Shown one piece after another: positions 1 through 8,972 of a stretch of 64,000 nt of DNA (position 1 is its first letter; each line of letters opens with the position of its first letter). The stretch is from an uncultured Collinsella sp. (GTDB lineage: Bacteria > Actinomycetota > Coriobacteriia > Coriobacteriales > Coriobacteriaceae). A program made the translations under genes and the position numbers. The notes beneath the pieces are model-generated. The model ran no database searches. It had not been told where the DNA came from and saw nothing but the letters and a program-made list of their open reading frames with translations. The stretch spans positions 1-64,000 of the forward strand of contig UQIE01000005.1 in the NCBI GenBank assembly GCA_900541065.1, given 5' to 3'.

Positions 1-375
1 AAAGAGAAGAGGCGGGGCATGCCCCGCCTCTTACACCACATCTCTGCGCGCTACCGTTGTAGGGGTCGCTCGGACGTCATTTTGGGTGGTTTTGCCTGCT
101 ACTAAAATTGTAACAGTACTCATATTTGGCCTTTTTTGCCCATAGACCTTTGAGGTTGCGGCGAAAAGGGCTTGTTTTGATTGTTTGGAACAGGCGCAAG
201 GCACGGAAACGATGTCTGGAGCGGCGGAGCGGCTTGGAATTCATCCGGAGAGGTCTTCATTGGCTACGCCAGAAGTGCCTCCAGGTGCCGGTACATAAGG
301 AGCGCCCCTAACTGCCGCAGGGGGCGTCGGCCACAGCCGACGCCCCCTGCGGGTGTAAGCAGATTTGGCTGCGCG
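1..375. other. Intergenic region with two strong hairpins, no gene
   Basis: I see no convincing gene here; short open frames lack a ribosome binding site and family resemblance. It holds a perfect palindrome at 7-32 (11-bp arms around GCAT) and a 17-bp perfect stem at 315-331/336-352 that lies just past the stop of the minus-strand acyltransferase. The first hairpin may terminate a gene lying outside the window. Confidence 0.6.
315..352 (-). terminator. Hairpin downstream of the acyltransferase gene
   Basis: Arms 315-331 and 336-352 pair perfectly over 17 bp with a 4-nt loop, 23 bases after the minus-strand stop codon. No long U tract follows on the minus strand, so intrinsic termination is likely but not certain. 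Confidence 0.6.
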
Positions 376-2592
376 TTACTTGTCGGTGCCCAGCTTGTGC
401 GGCTTGTAGGCGAGGGCATTGACGAGTGCGTCGCCGGCGGACTTGACGGCTGCCGGCTGCGGATCGTTGACGTGGTCTTCGGGGTGCACGGGCAGGTCTT
501 TCTTGACCGCATCGTGGATCAGGTTGAGGTACTCGGTCACGCCGGTAGTCGACAGGTGCATGCCGTCGCCGTCGAACAGGTCGTTGCGGTTGGCGCTGTG
601 CCCGTACCAGTCGATAACGCGTACATTCTTGTATCGCGTGGCGGCGTTGGCGATGGCCTGGTTCGTGGGCCCGACCCACGGCTGCGGGCTACGCGTGTTT
701 ACAAACACGACAATGCGCTGCTCGCCGGCGTCGGCCATGATCGCGTCGACCTGGGCGTCCGTTACCAAACCGTTGGTGCCTAGGGCAAAGACCACGATCT
801 TGCCGGCAAGGTTCTGCTGGATATAGCCCTCAAATGTCGCGCGGCCCGCATCAAACTGGCGGCCCTTTTCGGCATCGATATGGCTGTGTGGGAACACGCC
901 GTCAAAGGAATCAACGGCGCGCAGCGACACGGAGTCACCGATCATCAACAGGTCGTAGGAGCCATCGGGGAAGCCATCGTTGTCCTTGTCGGTGTCGTCG
1001 GCCGCCTGCTGGTCGGTGGGCGCGGTGTTTTTGGCTTCCTTGTTCAGAACTTCGGCGCCCTCGCCGCTCAGCGCAGACGTCTCGGGCACAAAGATCAGAC
1101 CGCCCAGTGCAACGACCAACACGACAGCGCAGGCTGCGCAGACGGGGACGTGCGCGCGTGCCCAGCTGGCGGGCGTGGTGGTGCCATTGCGGAATTCGGT
1201 GACGGTGCGGCCGAAGGCGCCCTTCCTAAACGGCGTTTCGATAAAGCGATAAGAGCACTCGGCTACGGCGACTACCACAAGTACCTGCAAGATGTACTGC
1301 CACCAGGGCGTATCGTTGATGTTGGCGACCGGGTTCATGAGCAACAGCAGCGGATAGTGCCACAGGTAGATGCTGTACGAGCGCTTGCCAACCCACACGA
1401 GCGGCTCGGCGGACAGCGCGCGGGCAACCATTCCCTGGGGCTGCACGCAGGCCGCGATGACCATGAGCGTGAGGATGGAGCATAACAGCGTGCCGCCGCG
1501 ATACTGGAACGCGGTGTAGCCGTTGGTGAGCGCGACCATGGCGGCAAGGCCAACCAGGCCCACGACGCCCAGTACATCGATGGATGCGGGCGAGGACCAA
1601 AAGCGCACGAGGGCGCTCGGCTGTGCCGGGGCGGTCTTGGCTGATTCGTCGGCCTTCTCGCCAGGCTTGCCCTCGGCGTTCTTGCCGTGCTTGGCGGCGC
1701 CAGCCAGGCGATTGAGCCCCAAACGACGTGCGAGACGCACCGGCGCCAGGTCGCGATCGGGGATAAAGGCCATCCAGGCACCCAGCAGCAGCGAGAACAC
1801 GCGGGTGTCGGTGCCGTAGTACACGCGGCTGGGGTCGGCGGCAGGGTTGTAAAGCACCGTCATGGCGAGGGCGGAAACCGCGGCAAGGCCCAGAACCACG
1901 CGGCGCGTGTTGGGCTTGCTCACATGCATGGATACCATGGCAAACAGCAGCGGCGGCCAAATCAGGTAGAACTGTTCCTCGATGGCAAGCGACCAAAAGT
2001 GCGTGAGTGGCGAGGGGTCGCCCAGAGCATTGAAGTACGAGACGTTTTGGGCAATCTGCCACCAGTTGTTGAAGAACAGCAGCGACGGCAGGATGTCGGG
2101 GCGCATCTTGGTGAGCATCACGTGGTTAAAGATGGTGCACAGCGCGCAGGTCACGAACACTACCGTTACCACGGCGGGGACTAGGCGACGGATGCGGCGA
2201 ATCCAGAAGCTCTTAAGGTCGATGCGGCCGGTCTTAGCGACTTCGTTGAGCAGCAAGCGCGTGATCAGATAGCCCGAAAGCACAAAGAAGATCGTGACGC
2301 CGAGCAGGCCGCCCTGAGCCCACGTGAGGTTGAGGTGATAGAGCACCACCGCGACGACGGCAAGCGTGCGCAGGCCGTCGAGCGCAGGAATGTAGCGGGA
2401 CTTGGGACGAGCGGGCGCCTGTTCTTTTGCGGCGCTGTTGGTGTGGGCGCCCTTGTTGGTGGGCGTTCGATGCGGGCTCGGGCCGCGTCGCGACTCGCCG
2501 GTGCGGCGGTCGGCGCGCGGGCGTTCGTGCGGCGCCTGGTTATCGGGCGCGCGGCGCGGTCCGCGTGGGCTCGATGGTGGGAATTGCTCCAT
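376..2592 (-). CDS. Membrane O-acyltransferase with C-terminal SGNH domain (OatA/OafA-like)
   Basis: The 738-residue protein has a proline/arginine-rich cytoplasmic N-terminus (about 1-70), then an acyltransferase-3 membrane domain (about 70-480) opening with the family signature PALDGLRTLAVVAVVLYH and later FFVLSGYLIT. After a last membrane segment near residue 500 comes an extracytoplasmic SGNH-like domain with GDSVSL (serine block) and DGMHLSTTG (Asp-His block). Family members move acetyl or other acyl groups across the membrane onto peptidoglycan or surface glycans; which substrate is used cannot be read here. The charged linker near residues 300-325 (Glu/Lys-rich) is unusual. The start ATG has no clear Shine-Dalgarno, so the exact start is uncertain. 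It is divergent from rbsK and probably monocistronic. Confidence 0.9.
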   Translation of the reverse strand: MEQFPPSSPRGPRRAPDNQAPHERPRADRRTGESRRGPSPHRTPTNKGAHTNSAAKEQAPARPKSRYIPALDGLRTLAVVAVVLYHLNLTWAQGGLLGVTIFFVLSGYLITRLLLNEVAKTGRIDLKSFWIRRIRRLVPAVVTVVFVTCALCTIFNHVMLTKMRPDILPSLLFFNNWWQIAQNVSYFNALGDPSPLTHFWSLAIEEQFYLIWPPLLFAMVSMHVSKPNTRRVVLGLAAVSALAMTVLYNPAADPSRVYYGTDTRVFSLLLGAWMAFIPDRDLAPVRLARRLGLNRLAGAAKHGKNAEGKPGEKADESAKTAPAQPSALVRFWSSPASIDVLGVVGLVGLAAMVALTNGYTAFQYRGGTLLCSILTLMVIAACVQPQGMVARALSAEPLVWVGKRSYSIYLWHYPLLLLMNPVANINDTPWWQYILQVLVVVAVAECSYRFIETPFRKGAFGRTVTEFRNGTTTPASWARAHVPVCAACAVVLVVALGGLIFVPETSALSGEGAEVLNKEAKNTAPTDQQAADDTDKDNDGFPDGSYDLLMIGDSVSLRAVDSFDGVFPHSHIDAEKGRQFDAGRATFEGYIQQNLAGKIVVFALGTNGLVTDAQVDAIMADAGEQRIVVFVNTRSPQPWVGPTNQAIANAATRYKNVRVIDWYGHSANRNDLFDGDGMHLSTTGVTEYLNLIHDAVKKDLPVHPEDHVNDPQPAAVKSAGDALVNALAYKPHKLGTDK

Positions 2593-2685
2593 AAAACATC
2601 ATCCAATGACGAGAATAATCAGCACATATTCATTGTAGCTGCCTGCTCCTGTGAATGCTTGCTGCTGGCGCAACCTCAAGGGCGC

Positions 2686-2715
2686 GTTCACATCAAAGTG
2701 AACTAAAGTTATAGA
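2686..2715 (+). promoter_or_regulatory. Candidate rbsK promoter with overlapping palindrome
   Basis: TTCACA (2687-2692) and TATAGA (2710-2715) are separated by 17 bp. A perfect inverted repeat GTTCAC-N6-GTGAAC (2686-2703) covers the -35 box, which would suit a repressor. The regulator is unknown; no regulator gene lies beside rbsK. Confidence 0.45.
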
Positions 2716-2778
2716 GGTGCGAGGGCGCACGATCGACGGCCGACGGTGGGCATAAGGCCCGCAGATGAGGAGGTTCCC

Positions 2779-3741
2779 ATGGCAGATTGCGGCATCGTTG
2801 CGGTGTTCGGCAGCATGAACATGGACCTTTCGGTGGCGTGCGAGCGCATGCCGCGCGCGGGCGAGACCGTCGGTGGCAGCGGTTTTATCACCAACGCCGG
2901 TGGCAAGGGCGCTAACCAGGCCGTCGCCGCCGCGCGCATGGGTGCGCGCACGTGCATGATTGGCGCGGTCGGCCGCGACGCGTTCGGTGCATCGCTCGTG
3001 GCGGGGCTCCAAGATGCTGGCGTGGACTGTGACTTTGTGGCGCGTCGCGATGACGTGGAGACGGGAACGGCGACTATCATTCGCTGCGAGGGCGACAACC
3101 GTATCGTGCTGTCACCGGGCGCCAACCATGCGCTTGCGGGCGAGGACGTTGCCTGCGCGCTGAGACGTTTGGTGGCCGAGGAGCTCGACGGCGACACCAG
3201 CGAGATTGCCCCGGCTGCCGGAAGCGTCTTTATCGCCCAGGGCGAATGTGACCTTGCAGCGACTGCCGAGGCGCTTTTTTGCGCTCACGGGCTGGGGTTC
3301 TATACGGTCTTTAATCCAGCGCCTGCCTGCGAGTTGCCTGCGGAGGCCTGGCCTGCGGTCGACCTGGTCTGCCCCAACGAGACCGAGTGCCAGGTGCTGA
3401 CGGGCATCTTGCCCGCGGATGATGCGAGCTGCGTCGCGGCGCTCAATGCCCTGCTCGCCAAGGGTGCCGGAGCTGCGGTCATCACGTTGGGCGGCGCCGG
3501 GTCGGTTACGCTCGGCGATGGCGGTGGGCTGCTGCGTATGCCGGCACTTTCGAGCACGGTAGTCGATACCACGGCCGCCGGCGATACGTTTATCGGCGCG
3601 TTGGCGGCGGCTCGCCTGGAGGGCTTGCCGCTCTTTGAGTGCATGGCCGCGGGTGCTCGCGCCTCGGCGGTGACGGTGTCGCGCCTGGGCGCTCAGCAAT
3701 CGATTCCCATGCGCGCCGAAGTTGAACATTGGTTTGGTTAA
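2779..3741 (+). CDS. Ribokinase / PfkB-family carbohydrate kinase
   Basis: This 320-residue protein matches the ribokinase pattern. The N-terminus reads VFGSMNMDLSV, followed by the sugar-binding segment TVGGSGFITNAGGKGANQAVAAARMG, and the C-terminal PfkB signature DTTAAGDTFIGALAA carries the catalytic Asp and the anion hole. It would phosphorylate ribose (or a close sugar) to ribose 5-phosphate in the cytosol. The start at 2779 is chosen because GAGGAGG sits 5-6 bases upstream; a longer frame beginning at 2746 lacks such a site. The nucleoside hydrolase follows 30 bp downstream, so the pair probably salvages ribose released from nucleosides. Confidence 0.9.
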   Translation: MADCGIVAVFGSMNMDLSVACERMPRAGETVGGSGFITNAGGKGANQAVAAARMGARTCMIGAVGRDAFGASLVAGLQDAGVDCDFVARRDDVETGTATIIRCEGDNRIVLSPGANHALAGEDVACALRRLVAEELDGDTSEIAPAAGSVFIAQGECDLAATAEALFCAHGLGFYTVFNPAPACELPAEAWPAVDLVCPNETECQVLTGILPADDASCVAALNALLAKGAGAAVITLGGAGSVTLGDGGGLLRMPALSSTVVDTTAAGDTFIGALAAARLEGLPLFECMAAGARASAVTVSRLGAQQSIPMRAEVEHWFG

Positions 3742-3771
3742 ACGATAAAGACGGAGAAGCGGAGTAGAACA

Positions 3772-4746
3772 ATGGCAATCAAGAAGCTGATCCTTGATCT
3801 GGATATGGGTGTGGACGATGCGATGGCGCTGGCCTATGCCATCGCGAGCCCCGAGGTGGAGCTCGTGGGCATCACCACGTGTTTTGGCAACGTGCGCGTC
3901 GAGCAATCGGCGCACAACTGCCTGGCGGTGCTCGATCTGCTGGGTCGCCCCGAGGTTCCGGTGTACCTGGGCGCCGATCGTCCCATTAAGGCGACTGAGC
4001 CCTATACACCGCCGGCGTCCACCACGCTCATCCACGGCAAGGACGGCATTGGCGGGGCGAGCGTGCCCGCGTCGCCGTACGAGCCGGTAGGGGCGACGTC
4101 GGCCGACGGTAACGCGGCGGTCGATTACCTGATTGATGCCGCGCGCACCTATGGCCCCGATCTGATCTACGTGGCGACCGGTCCGCTCTCCAACCTGGCA
4201 CTTGCCTTGGAGCGCGATGCGGCGGCGATGATGTCTATCGGTCGCGTGGTCGTGATGGGCGGTGCGCTTACCGTGCCCGGAAACGTGAGCGCGGGCGCCG
4301 AGGCCAACATGGCAAGTGATCCCGAGGCGGCCGATGCCGTGCTGCGTTCGGGCCGCAAACTCACTATGGTGGGTCTGGATGTGACGCATCGCGTGGTGCT
4401 CACGCGTCGCGACATTGCCGGCTGGACGGGCTCGGGCACCATGGCCGGTTGCGCGTTTGCGAGCATGGTGGAGCACTACATTGGCTCGTACGAGATGAAC
4501 GCACCCTACCTGGGTGGCTGTGCGCTGCACGATCCTCTGGCCGTTGCCGTGGCGATCGACCCTACGCTCGTGGGTGCGCTCGGCTGCAATCTGCGTGTTG
4601 ATCTGCTAGGCGAGTATCGCGGCCGCACCATTTGCGACGAGCGCCGCCTATCCGATCCGGACAAGAGCGCGCTTGTGGCGCTGACCGTGGATGCCCCGCG
4701 CTTCCTGTCCGAGTTCAAGACACGCATGGCCCGCATCCTAGGCTAG
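3772..4746 (+). CDS. Inosine-uridine preferring nucleoside hydrolase
   Basis: The 324-residue protein begins KKLILDLDMGVDDAMALAYA, the Asp-rich calcium-binding signature of IU nucleoside hydrolases (here DLDMGVDD instead of the common DTDPGIDD). Later segments LIYVATGPLSNLALAL, VVMGGAL and ALHDPLAVAVAIDP are all typical of the family, the last with the catalytic His-Asp pair. It cleaves ribonucleosides to free base and ribose. It follows rbsK closely (30 bp), and free ribose is the ribokinase substrate, so the two form a sensible salvage operon. Purine versus pyrimidine preference cannot be judged from sequence alone. Confidence 0.9.
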   Translation: MAIKKLILDLDMGVDDAMALAYAIASPEVELVGITTCFGNVRVEQSAHNCLAVLDLLGRPEVPVYLGADRPIKATEPYTPPASTTLIHGKDGIGGASVPASPYEPVGATSADGNAAVDYLIDAARTYGPDLIYVATGPLSNLALALERDAAAMMSIGRVVVMGGALTVPGNVSAGAEANMASDPEAADAVLRSGRKLTMVGLDVTHRVVLTRRDIAGWTGSGTMAGCAFASMVEHYIGSYEMNAPYLGGCALHDPLAVAVAIDPTLVGALGCNLRVDLLGEYRGRTICDERRLSDPDKSALVALTVDAPRFLSEFKTRMARILG

Positions 4747-4843
4747 GCTCGGGATCGAAGCACGCCCATCTGCTCGATGTGGCCGCTGGCGGGCCGACAT
4801 CTACCGTTCGCCAGCCCGATGGTCCCCGGGGCGGGGAGAGCGC

Positions 4844-4849
4844 TATAAT
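4844..4849 (+). promoter_or_regulatory. Candidate -10 box of the licT-PTS operon
   Basis: A consensus TATAAT at 4844-4849 lies 15 bases before the first RAT-like site. No convincing -35 hexamer is seen at the usual distance. Confidence 0.4.
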
Positions 4850-4863
4850 GCATTCTGCATCTT

Positions 4864-4932
4864 GGATTGTTACTCCTGTGTGGAGGCATGCCCAAGAGCA
4901 ATACAACACGGATTGTTACGTAAGGCATGACC
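4864..4932 (+). promoter_or_regulatory. Two RAT-type ribonucleic antiterminator sites
   Basis: GGATTGTTACT...GGCATGCCC (4864-4893) is a 30-nt match to the RAT sequence bound by BglG/LicT proteins. A second, shorter copy starts GGATTGTTAC at 4910 and ends GGCATGACC at 4932. The second overlaps the 5' arm of the terminator at 4922-4963, the standard geometry for antitermination: bound LicT would stabilise RAT and block the terminator. The next gene encodes a LicT-type protein, so the operon is probably self-controlled by antitermination in response to beta-glucosides. Confidence 0.85.
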
Positions 4933-4966
4933 GCAATAGCACTGCTATTGGCTATCATGCCTTTTT
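4922..4966 (+). terminator. Conditional terminator in the licT leader
   Basis: AAGGCATGA (4922-4930) pairs with TCATGCCTT (4955-4963), with an inner stem of GCAATAGCA with TGCTATTGGC and U residues after it (4962-4966). It lies upstream of licT and overlaps the second RAT, so it is the likely regulated attenuator. Confidence 0.8.
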
Positions 4967-4995
4967 CTGTGAGTGTTCTTGAAAGGAGGTTCACC

Positions 4996-5835
4996 ATGCT
5001 TGCAATTAAAAAGCTTAACAACAACGCGGTTCTTTGCCGTGACGGACAGGGGCGAGATGTCATCGCCATGGGCAGGGGCGTCGGTTTCGGCGGAGATTTT
5101 CCTCGAGAGCTCCCTCTTTCTAAAATCGAGCATACGTTTTACGACATTGATCCTAAAGGACAAGATGTCATGAGGGATCTTCCCTCGGATATCGTGATGT
5201 TTGCGGCGAAAGTTATGGACATCGTTGCCAACGAACTGCCCTACGACCTCTCGACCAATGCGACGCTGTTCATGGCTGATCACCTGTCGTTTGCCGTTGC
5301 GCGAGCCCAAAAGGGGGTCCGCATCGCGATGCCTCTTGCCTATGAAGTGCGGGAGACGTATCCGAAGGAATACAAGGCTGCCCAGTTTATCGTCATGCGA
5401 CTCGAGAAGGAGCTCGGAGAGCGGCTTCCCAAGGATGAGATTGCCAGTATTGCGATGAATCTCGTGAACGCACGGGTTGTTGAAGCCGTCAAAGCCACGG
5501 CCGAGCCCGCAAAGCAGTTCGACGATATGCTCGAGGACGTTATCGAGATTCTCGAAAGCGATTTCCGCATTATTGTCGACCGCGATTCCTTTGATTTCAC
5601 CCGCTTCGCCACGCATCTGCGGTACCTGTTCAAGCGCATTCAAGCCGGCGAGTCGCTGAACAGCGCCAACATGCAGATGTACAAGAACTTTCGTGAGGAG
5701 TTTCCGCAGTTGGCAGAGTGCGTGAAGCATATCGGTTCCTATTGTCGTGAAACGTGGGACGCCACGCTCTCCGAGGAGGAGGAACTCTATCTGATGATCC
5801 ATCTCAACCGGATCATCTCCAAAAAAGGATTGTAA
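4996..5835 (+). CDS. LicT/BglG-family transcription antiterminator
   Basis: The 279-residue protein has the CAT RNA-binding domain (about 1-55, IKKLNNNAVLCRDGQGRDVIAMGRGVGF) followed by PRD1 and PRD2. RAT RNA sites directly upstream fit its binding role. The phosphorylatable histidines are at residue 96 (MADHLSF), 207 (THLRYL) and 269 (MIHLNRI), but the fourth expected PRD1 position, 155, is asparagine (AMNLVNA), which may alter negative control by the PTS permease. The start is set by AAAGGAGGT ending 5 bases before ATG 4996. The downstream genes are a beta-glucoside PTS EIIBC and a GH1 enzyme, so this is a classic induced glucoside operon. Confidence 0.92.
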   Translation: MLAIKKLNNNAVLCRDGQGRDVIAMGRGVGFGGDFPRELPLSKIEHTFYDIDPKGQDVMRDLPSDIVMFAAKVMDIVANELPYDLSTNATLFMADHLSFAVARAQKGVRIAMPLAYEVRETYPKEYKAAQFIVMRLEKELGERLPKDEIASIAMNLVNARVVEAVKATAEPAKQFDDMLEDVIEILESDFRIIVDRDSFDFTRFATHLRYLFKRIQAGESLNSANMQMYKNFREEFPQLAECVKHIGSYCRETWDATLSEEEELYLMIHLNRIISKKGL

Positions 5836-5905
5836 CCCGTAGCCATTCGGGGCATGACCTTTGCCGATTCGAACAGTAAGCCAAGATTGTGCAAAGGAGC
5901 CAATG

Positions 5906-7354
5906 ATGGCAAATTACAAAAAGGTGGCAGAGCAGATTCTCTCCACTGTGGGCGGGGCGGAAAACGTGGCTTCGGTTACGCATTGCATGACGCGCCTGCG
6001 CTTCAACCTCAAGGATGAAAGCCTCTCGAATGATGAGAAGCTTGAGGACATCTCGTCTATCATCAGCGTCGTGCACGCCGGAGGGCAGGTGCAGCTGGTG
6101 GTCGGGCCCACGGTCGACAAGGTCTACGACGAGGTTTGTAAGCAGGGCGGATTCGAGGTCACGGTATCGATTGACGAGGAACTCGATGGCCCTCAGCTTA
6201 GCTGGAAGGAGCGCTTGGCGCCCAAGCACCTCTTCAATCAGCTGCTCGATGCCGTGAGCGGCGCTATCACCCCGATCCTTCCGATCTTTTGTGTCGCCGG
6301 TATCTTCAAGATGCTCGTTATTCTGTTTGGGCCCGAAGGCGCCGGTTTTATGTCCGAAACGAGCGACCTGTATCGGATCCTTTCCCTGGTGGGCGATGCG
6401 GCGTATTACTACTTCCCGGTGTTTGCCGCCTATAGCTCGGCTAAGAAGTTCAAAACGAGTCCTGTGCTGGCACTGCTCATCGCTGTTGTGATGATTTATC
6501 CCGACATGCTCGCTATTGTTGAGGACGGAAAGCCTTTCAGCGTCTTCGGCATCCCCATGCAGCTCGTCAACTACACCAAGGCTGTTCTTCCGGTCATCTT
6601 GATCACCTGGGCCCAGTCCTATGTTGAGCGCTTCTTTAAGAAGATCTCGCCTGATATGTTGCGCATTCTGATCGTACCCGTGGGTACGGTGCTCGTGATG
6701 TTGCCGGTCGCGCTGTGCCTCTGCGGCCCTGCCGTCCAATTTGTCATGGGCCTTGTGGCCGATTTCATCATTTGGCTCGCCTCTGTTGCCGGTCCCGCTG
6801 CGACCGCGGTTATCGGCGCATTCTGGAATCTGATCATCGCCACCGGCATGCACGTGCCGATCTATACCGCCATATTGCCCGCCGCGCTCCAGAACGGTTA
6901 CGACGCCATCTTATACCCCGGCACCGCGGTTGTAGCCTACACCACGCTTGCCATCGCGCTCGCCTATGGCCTGCGCGCTAAGGACAAGGAGAGTCGAGCC
7001 ACGGGCTGGAACTTGTTCATCACCTATGCCTTCGGTCGCGTGAGTGAGCCCATCATCTACGGCATCCTGTTTCGCGACAAGAAGGCTCTTGCCTGGAACA
7101 TGATTGGTGGTGCTGTCGGTGGTCTGCTGGTAAGCCTTCTTCATGCCAACGTCTATATCTTCACTGGCGTTGGTTTCCCATGGATGAACGTGCTCATGTT
7201 TGCTCAGGATATCATCCCTGGCACCATCGGGTGTCTTGCTGGCGGTGCCGTGACGTTTGCGTTGGCGATGATTTTTGGATTTGAAGGACAGGAGAAGATG
7301 CCGTTGAAGTCCAAGAGCGGCGATTCTGAGGCCGTTGAATCCGTCGAGGCATAA
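5906..7354 (+). CDS. PTS beta-glucoside-type transporter subunit EIIBC
   Basis: The 482-residue protein starts with an EIIB domain (about 1-85) whose phosphocysteine lies in VTHCMTRLRF (Cys27). An EIIC membrane domain with roughly ten hydrophobic segments follows, including GAITPILPIFCVAGIFKM and the loop VSEPIIYGILFRDKKALAW. There is no EIIA domain, unlike many BglF proteins of about 620 residues, so phosphate must come from a separate EIIA; a stand-alone glucose-type EIIA is encoded at 32349. It imports and phosphorylates aryl- or oligo-beta-glucosides. AAAGGAG favours ATG 5906 over ATG 5903. It sits between licT and the phospho-glucosidase. Confidence 0.9.
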   Translation: MANYKKVAEQILSTVGGAENVASVTHCMTRLRFNLKDESLSNDEKLEDISSIISVVHAGGQVQLVVGPTVDKVYDEVCKQGGFEVTVSIDEELDGPQLSWKERLAPKHLFNQLLDAVSGAITPILPIFCVAGIFKMLVILFGPEGAGFMSETSDLYRILSLVGDAAYYYFPVFAAYSSAKKFKTSPVLALLIAVVMIYPDMLAIVEDGKPFSVFGIPMQLVNYTKAVLPVILITWAQSYVERFFKKISPDMLRILIVPVGTVLVMLPVALCLCGPAVQFVMGLVADFIIWLASVAGPAATAVIGAFWNLIIATGMHVPIYTAILPAALQNGYDAILYPGTAVVAYTTLAIALAYGLRAKDKESRATGWNLFITYAFGRVSEPIIYGILFRDKKALAWNMIGGAVGGLLVSLLHANVYIFTGVGFPWMNVLMFAQDIIPGTIGCLAGGAVTFALAMIFGFEGQEKMPLKSKSGDSEAVESVEA

Positions 7355-7382
7355 GAGGCTACTACACAAATATGCTCCCCAG

Positions 7383-7417
7383 CCGTTGCGCGGTCCGACC
7401 CCTTGGCCGCGCAACGG
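7383..7417 (+). other. Intercistronic hairpin between EIIBC and GH1 genes
   Basis: CCGTTGCGCGG (7383-7393) and CCGCGCAACGG (7407-7417) form an 11-bp perfect stem without a following U tract. It lies 28 bases after the EIIBC stop and may act as an mRNA-stability or partial-attenuation element that sets the ratio of transporter to hydrolase. Confidence 0.5.
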
Positions 7418-7500
7418 TACTGTGCTGTTGCGCGGCACTTGCCGAGTCCGTTGCGTTCGACAGTGTGGGCCGGGAATTTGATAGAAAGGACGACACCATA

Positions 7501-8919
7501 ATGTTTAGAGAAGATTTTTTATGGGGCGGGGCTCTGGCTGCAAACCAGTGCGAGGGAGGATGGAACGAAGGCGGTCGCGGTTTAGCCAATTCCGACATGC
7601 TGCCGTTTGGCGATCAACGCATGGACGTCATGCGGGGAGACCTTGATCCGCGTGCGTTGGCACCCGACAGCTTCTATCCCGCTCGCAAGGGCATTGATTT
7701 TTACCATAGGTACAAGCAGGATATTGAACTGTTTGCCCAGATGGGTTTTAAATGCCTGCGCTTATCAATCGCCTGGAGCCGCATTTTTCCCAAAGGAGAC
7801 GAAGCCGAGCCCAATGAAGAAGGCCTTGCCTTTTACGAGGATGTTTTTAGGACGTGTCGCGCGCATGACATTGAGCCTTTGGTGACGCTCAACCACTATG
7901 ATGTCCCCATGCATCTCGTCGATGCGTATGGCGGATGGCGCGATCGCAGGTTGGTCGACCTGTTCGAGCGATATTCGCGTACCGTGTTCGAGCGCTATCG
8001 GGGATTGGTCAATTATTGGCTGACCTTTAACGAGATCAACATCATGACGCAGGCGTGCTTTATGGCGGCGGGGATCATCTTCGAGCAAGGGGAGAATCGC
8101 TATGCAACGGTTCACACGGCCGTGCACCATGTATTGGTTGCGAGCGCCCGTGCGGTCGTGGCGTGTCATGAACTGTGCCCTGGGGCGAAGATCGGTTGCA
8201 TGCTCAACGCAGGTGTCTTCTATCCGGCTACATGTGATCCGGACGATGTGCTGGCTGCGCAGGCTGAGAATCGCAGCCATTACATGTTTACCGACGTCCA
8301 GGTGCGCGGTGCGTACCCGAGCTATGTTCTCAAGGAATACGCCCGCCATGGTTTTGAGGTGCCCTATCGGGATGATGACCGCGAAGTACTGGCTGCAAAC
8401 CTGGTCGATTTCGTCTCGTTTTCGTATTACTCGACGCGCGTCGCAAAAGCGCATGCGGAAGGTCAGTTCGATTCGAACCTTCTTCGCTCGGCGCCTAATC
8501 CGTATCTAAAACAGGAGCCTTGGGGGAGGTTTATCGACCCCAAAGGGCTGCGCGTCACCATGAATGAAATCTGGGATCGCTATCAAAAGCCGCTGTTCAT
8601 CGTCGAAAACGGTTTGGGTGCTCCTGATGTGCCGGAAGATTCGGGTGAAATAGAAGACGACTATCGAGTTGAATACCTGCGGGCCCACATCGAGGCGATG
8701 AGGGAGACCGTCGAGCTCGACGGGGTGGAACTCATGGGATATACCTGTTGGGGCCCGATCGATTTGGTTTCGGTCGCCACAGGACAGATGCGTAAGCGCT
8801 ACGGGTTTATCTATGTCGATCGAGACGATAGCGGTGCGGGCTCGTTTGAGAGACGTAAAAAGAAAAGCTTCGAATGGTACCGACGCGTAATAGCAAGCAA
8901 TGGCGAAGACCTTGCGTAA
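7501..8919 (+). CDS. 6-phospho-beta-glucosidase, GH1
   Basis: The 472-residue GH1 protein begins with FLWGGALAANQCEGGW. The acid/base glutamate is in WLTFNEINI and the nucleophile glutamate in LFIVENGLGAPD. The C-terminal SVATGQMRKRYGFIYVD carries the Ser/Lys/Tyr pattern used by phospho-glucosidases to hold the 6-phosphate. It hydrolyses the phosphorylated glucosides delivered by the PTS permease. ATG 7501 has GAAAGGA about 10 bases upstream; an upstream in-frame extension to 7372 runs through the intercistronic hairpin and is rejected. It resembles the second GH1 gene at 16865, but the two differ at many positions. Confidence 0.93.
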   Translation: MFREDFLWGGALAANQCEGGWNEGGRGLANSDMLPFGDQRMDVMRGDLDPRALAPDSFYPARKGIDFYHRYKQDIELFAQMGFKCLRLSIAWSRIFPKGDEAEPNEEGLAFYEDVFRTCRAHDIEPLVTLNHYDVPMHLVDAYGGWRDRRLVDLFERYSRTVFERYRGLVNYWLTFNEINIMTQACFMAAGIIFEQGENRYATVHTAVHHVLVASARAVVACHELCPGAKIGCMLNAGVFYPATCDPDDVLAAQAENRSHYMFTDVQVRGAYPSYVLKEYARHGFEVPYRDDDREVLAANLVDFVSFSYYSTRVAKAHAEGQFDSNLLRSAPNPYLKQEPWGRFIDPKGLRVTMNEIWDRYQKPLFIVENGLGAPDVPEDSGEIEDDYRVEYLRAHIEAMRETVELDGVELMGYTCWGPIDLVSVATGQMRKRYGFIYVDRDDSGAGSFERRKKKSFEWYRRVIASNGEDLA

Positions 8920-8972
8920 TAACGTTAAGATGGACAAATGCGCCCGTTGGGGGAATAGTCGTGCCACTTCGC

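Noticed and set aside
181..783. Long plus-strand open frame opposite the acyltransferase gene
   Set aside because: It is antisense to a well-supported gene, has no ribosome binding site and shows no family resemblance; GC-rich DNA gives many such frames.
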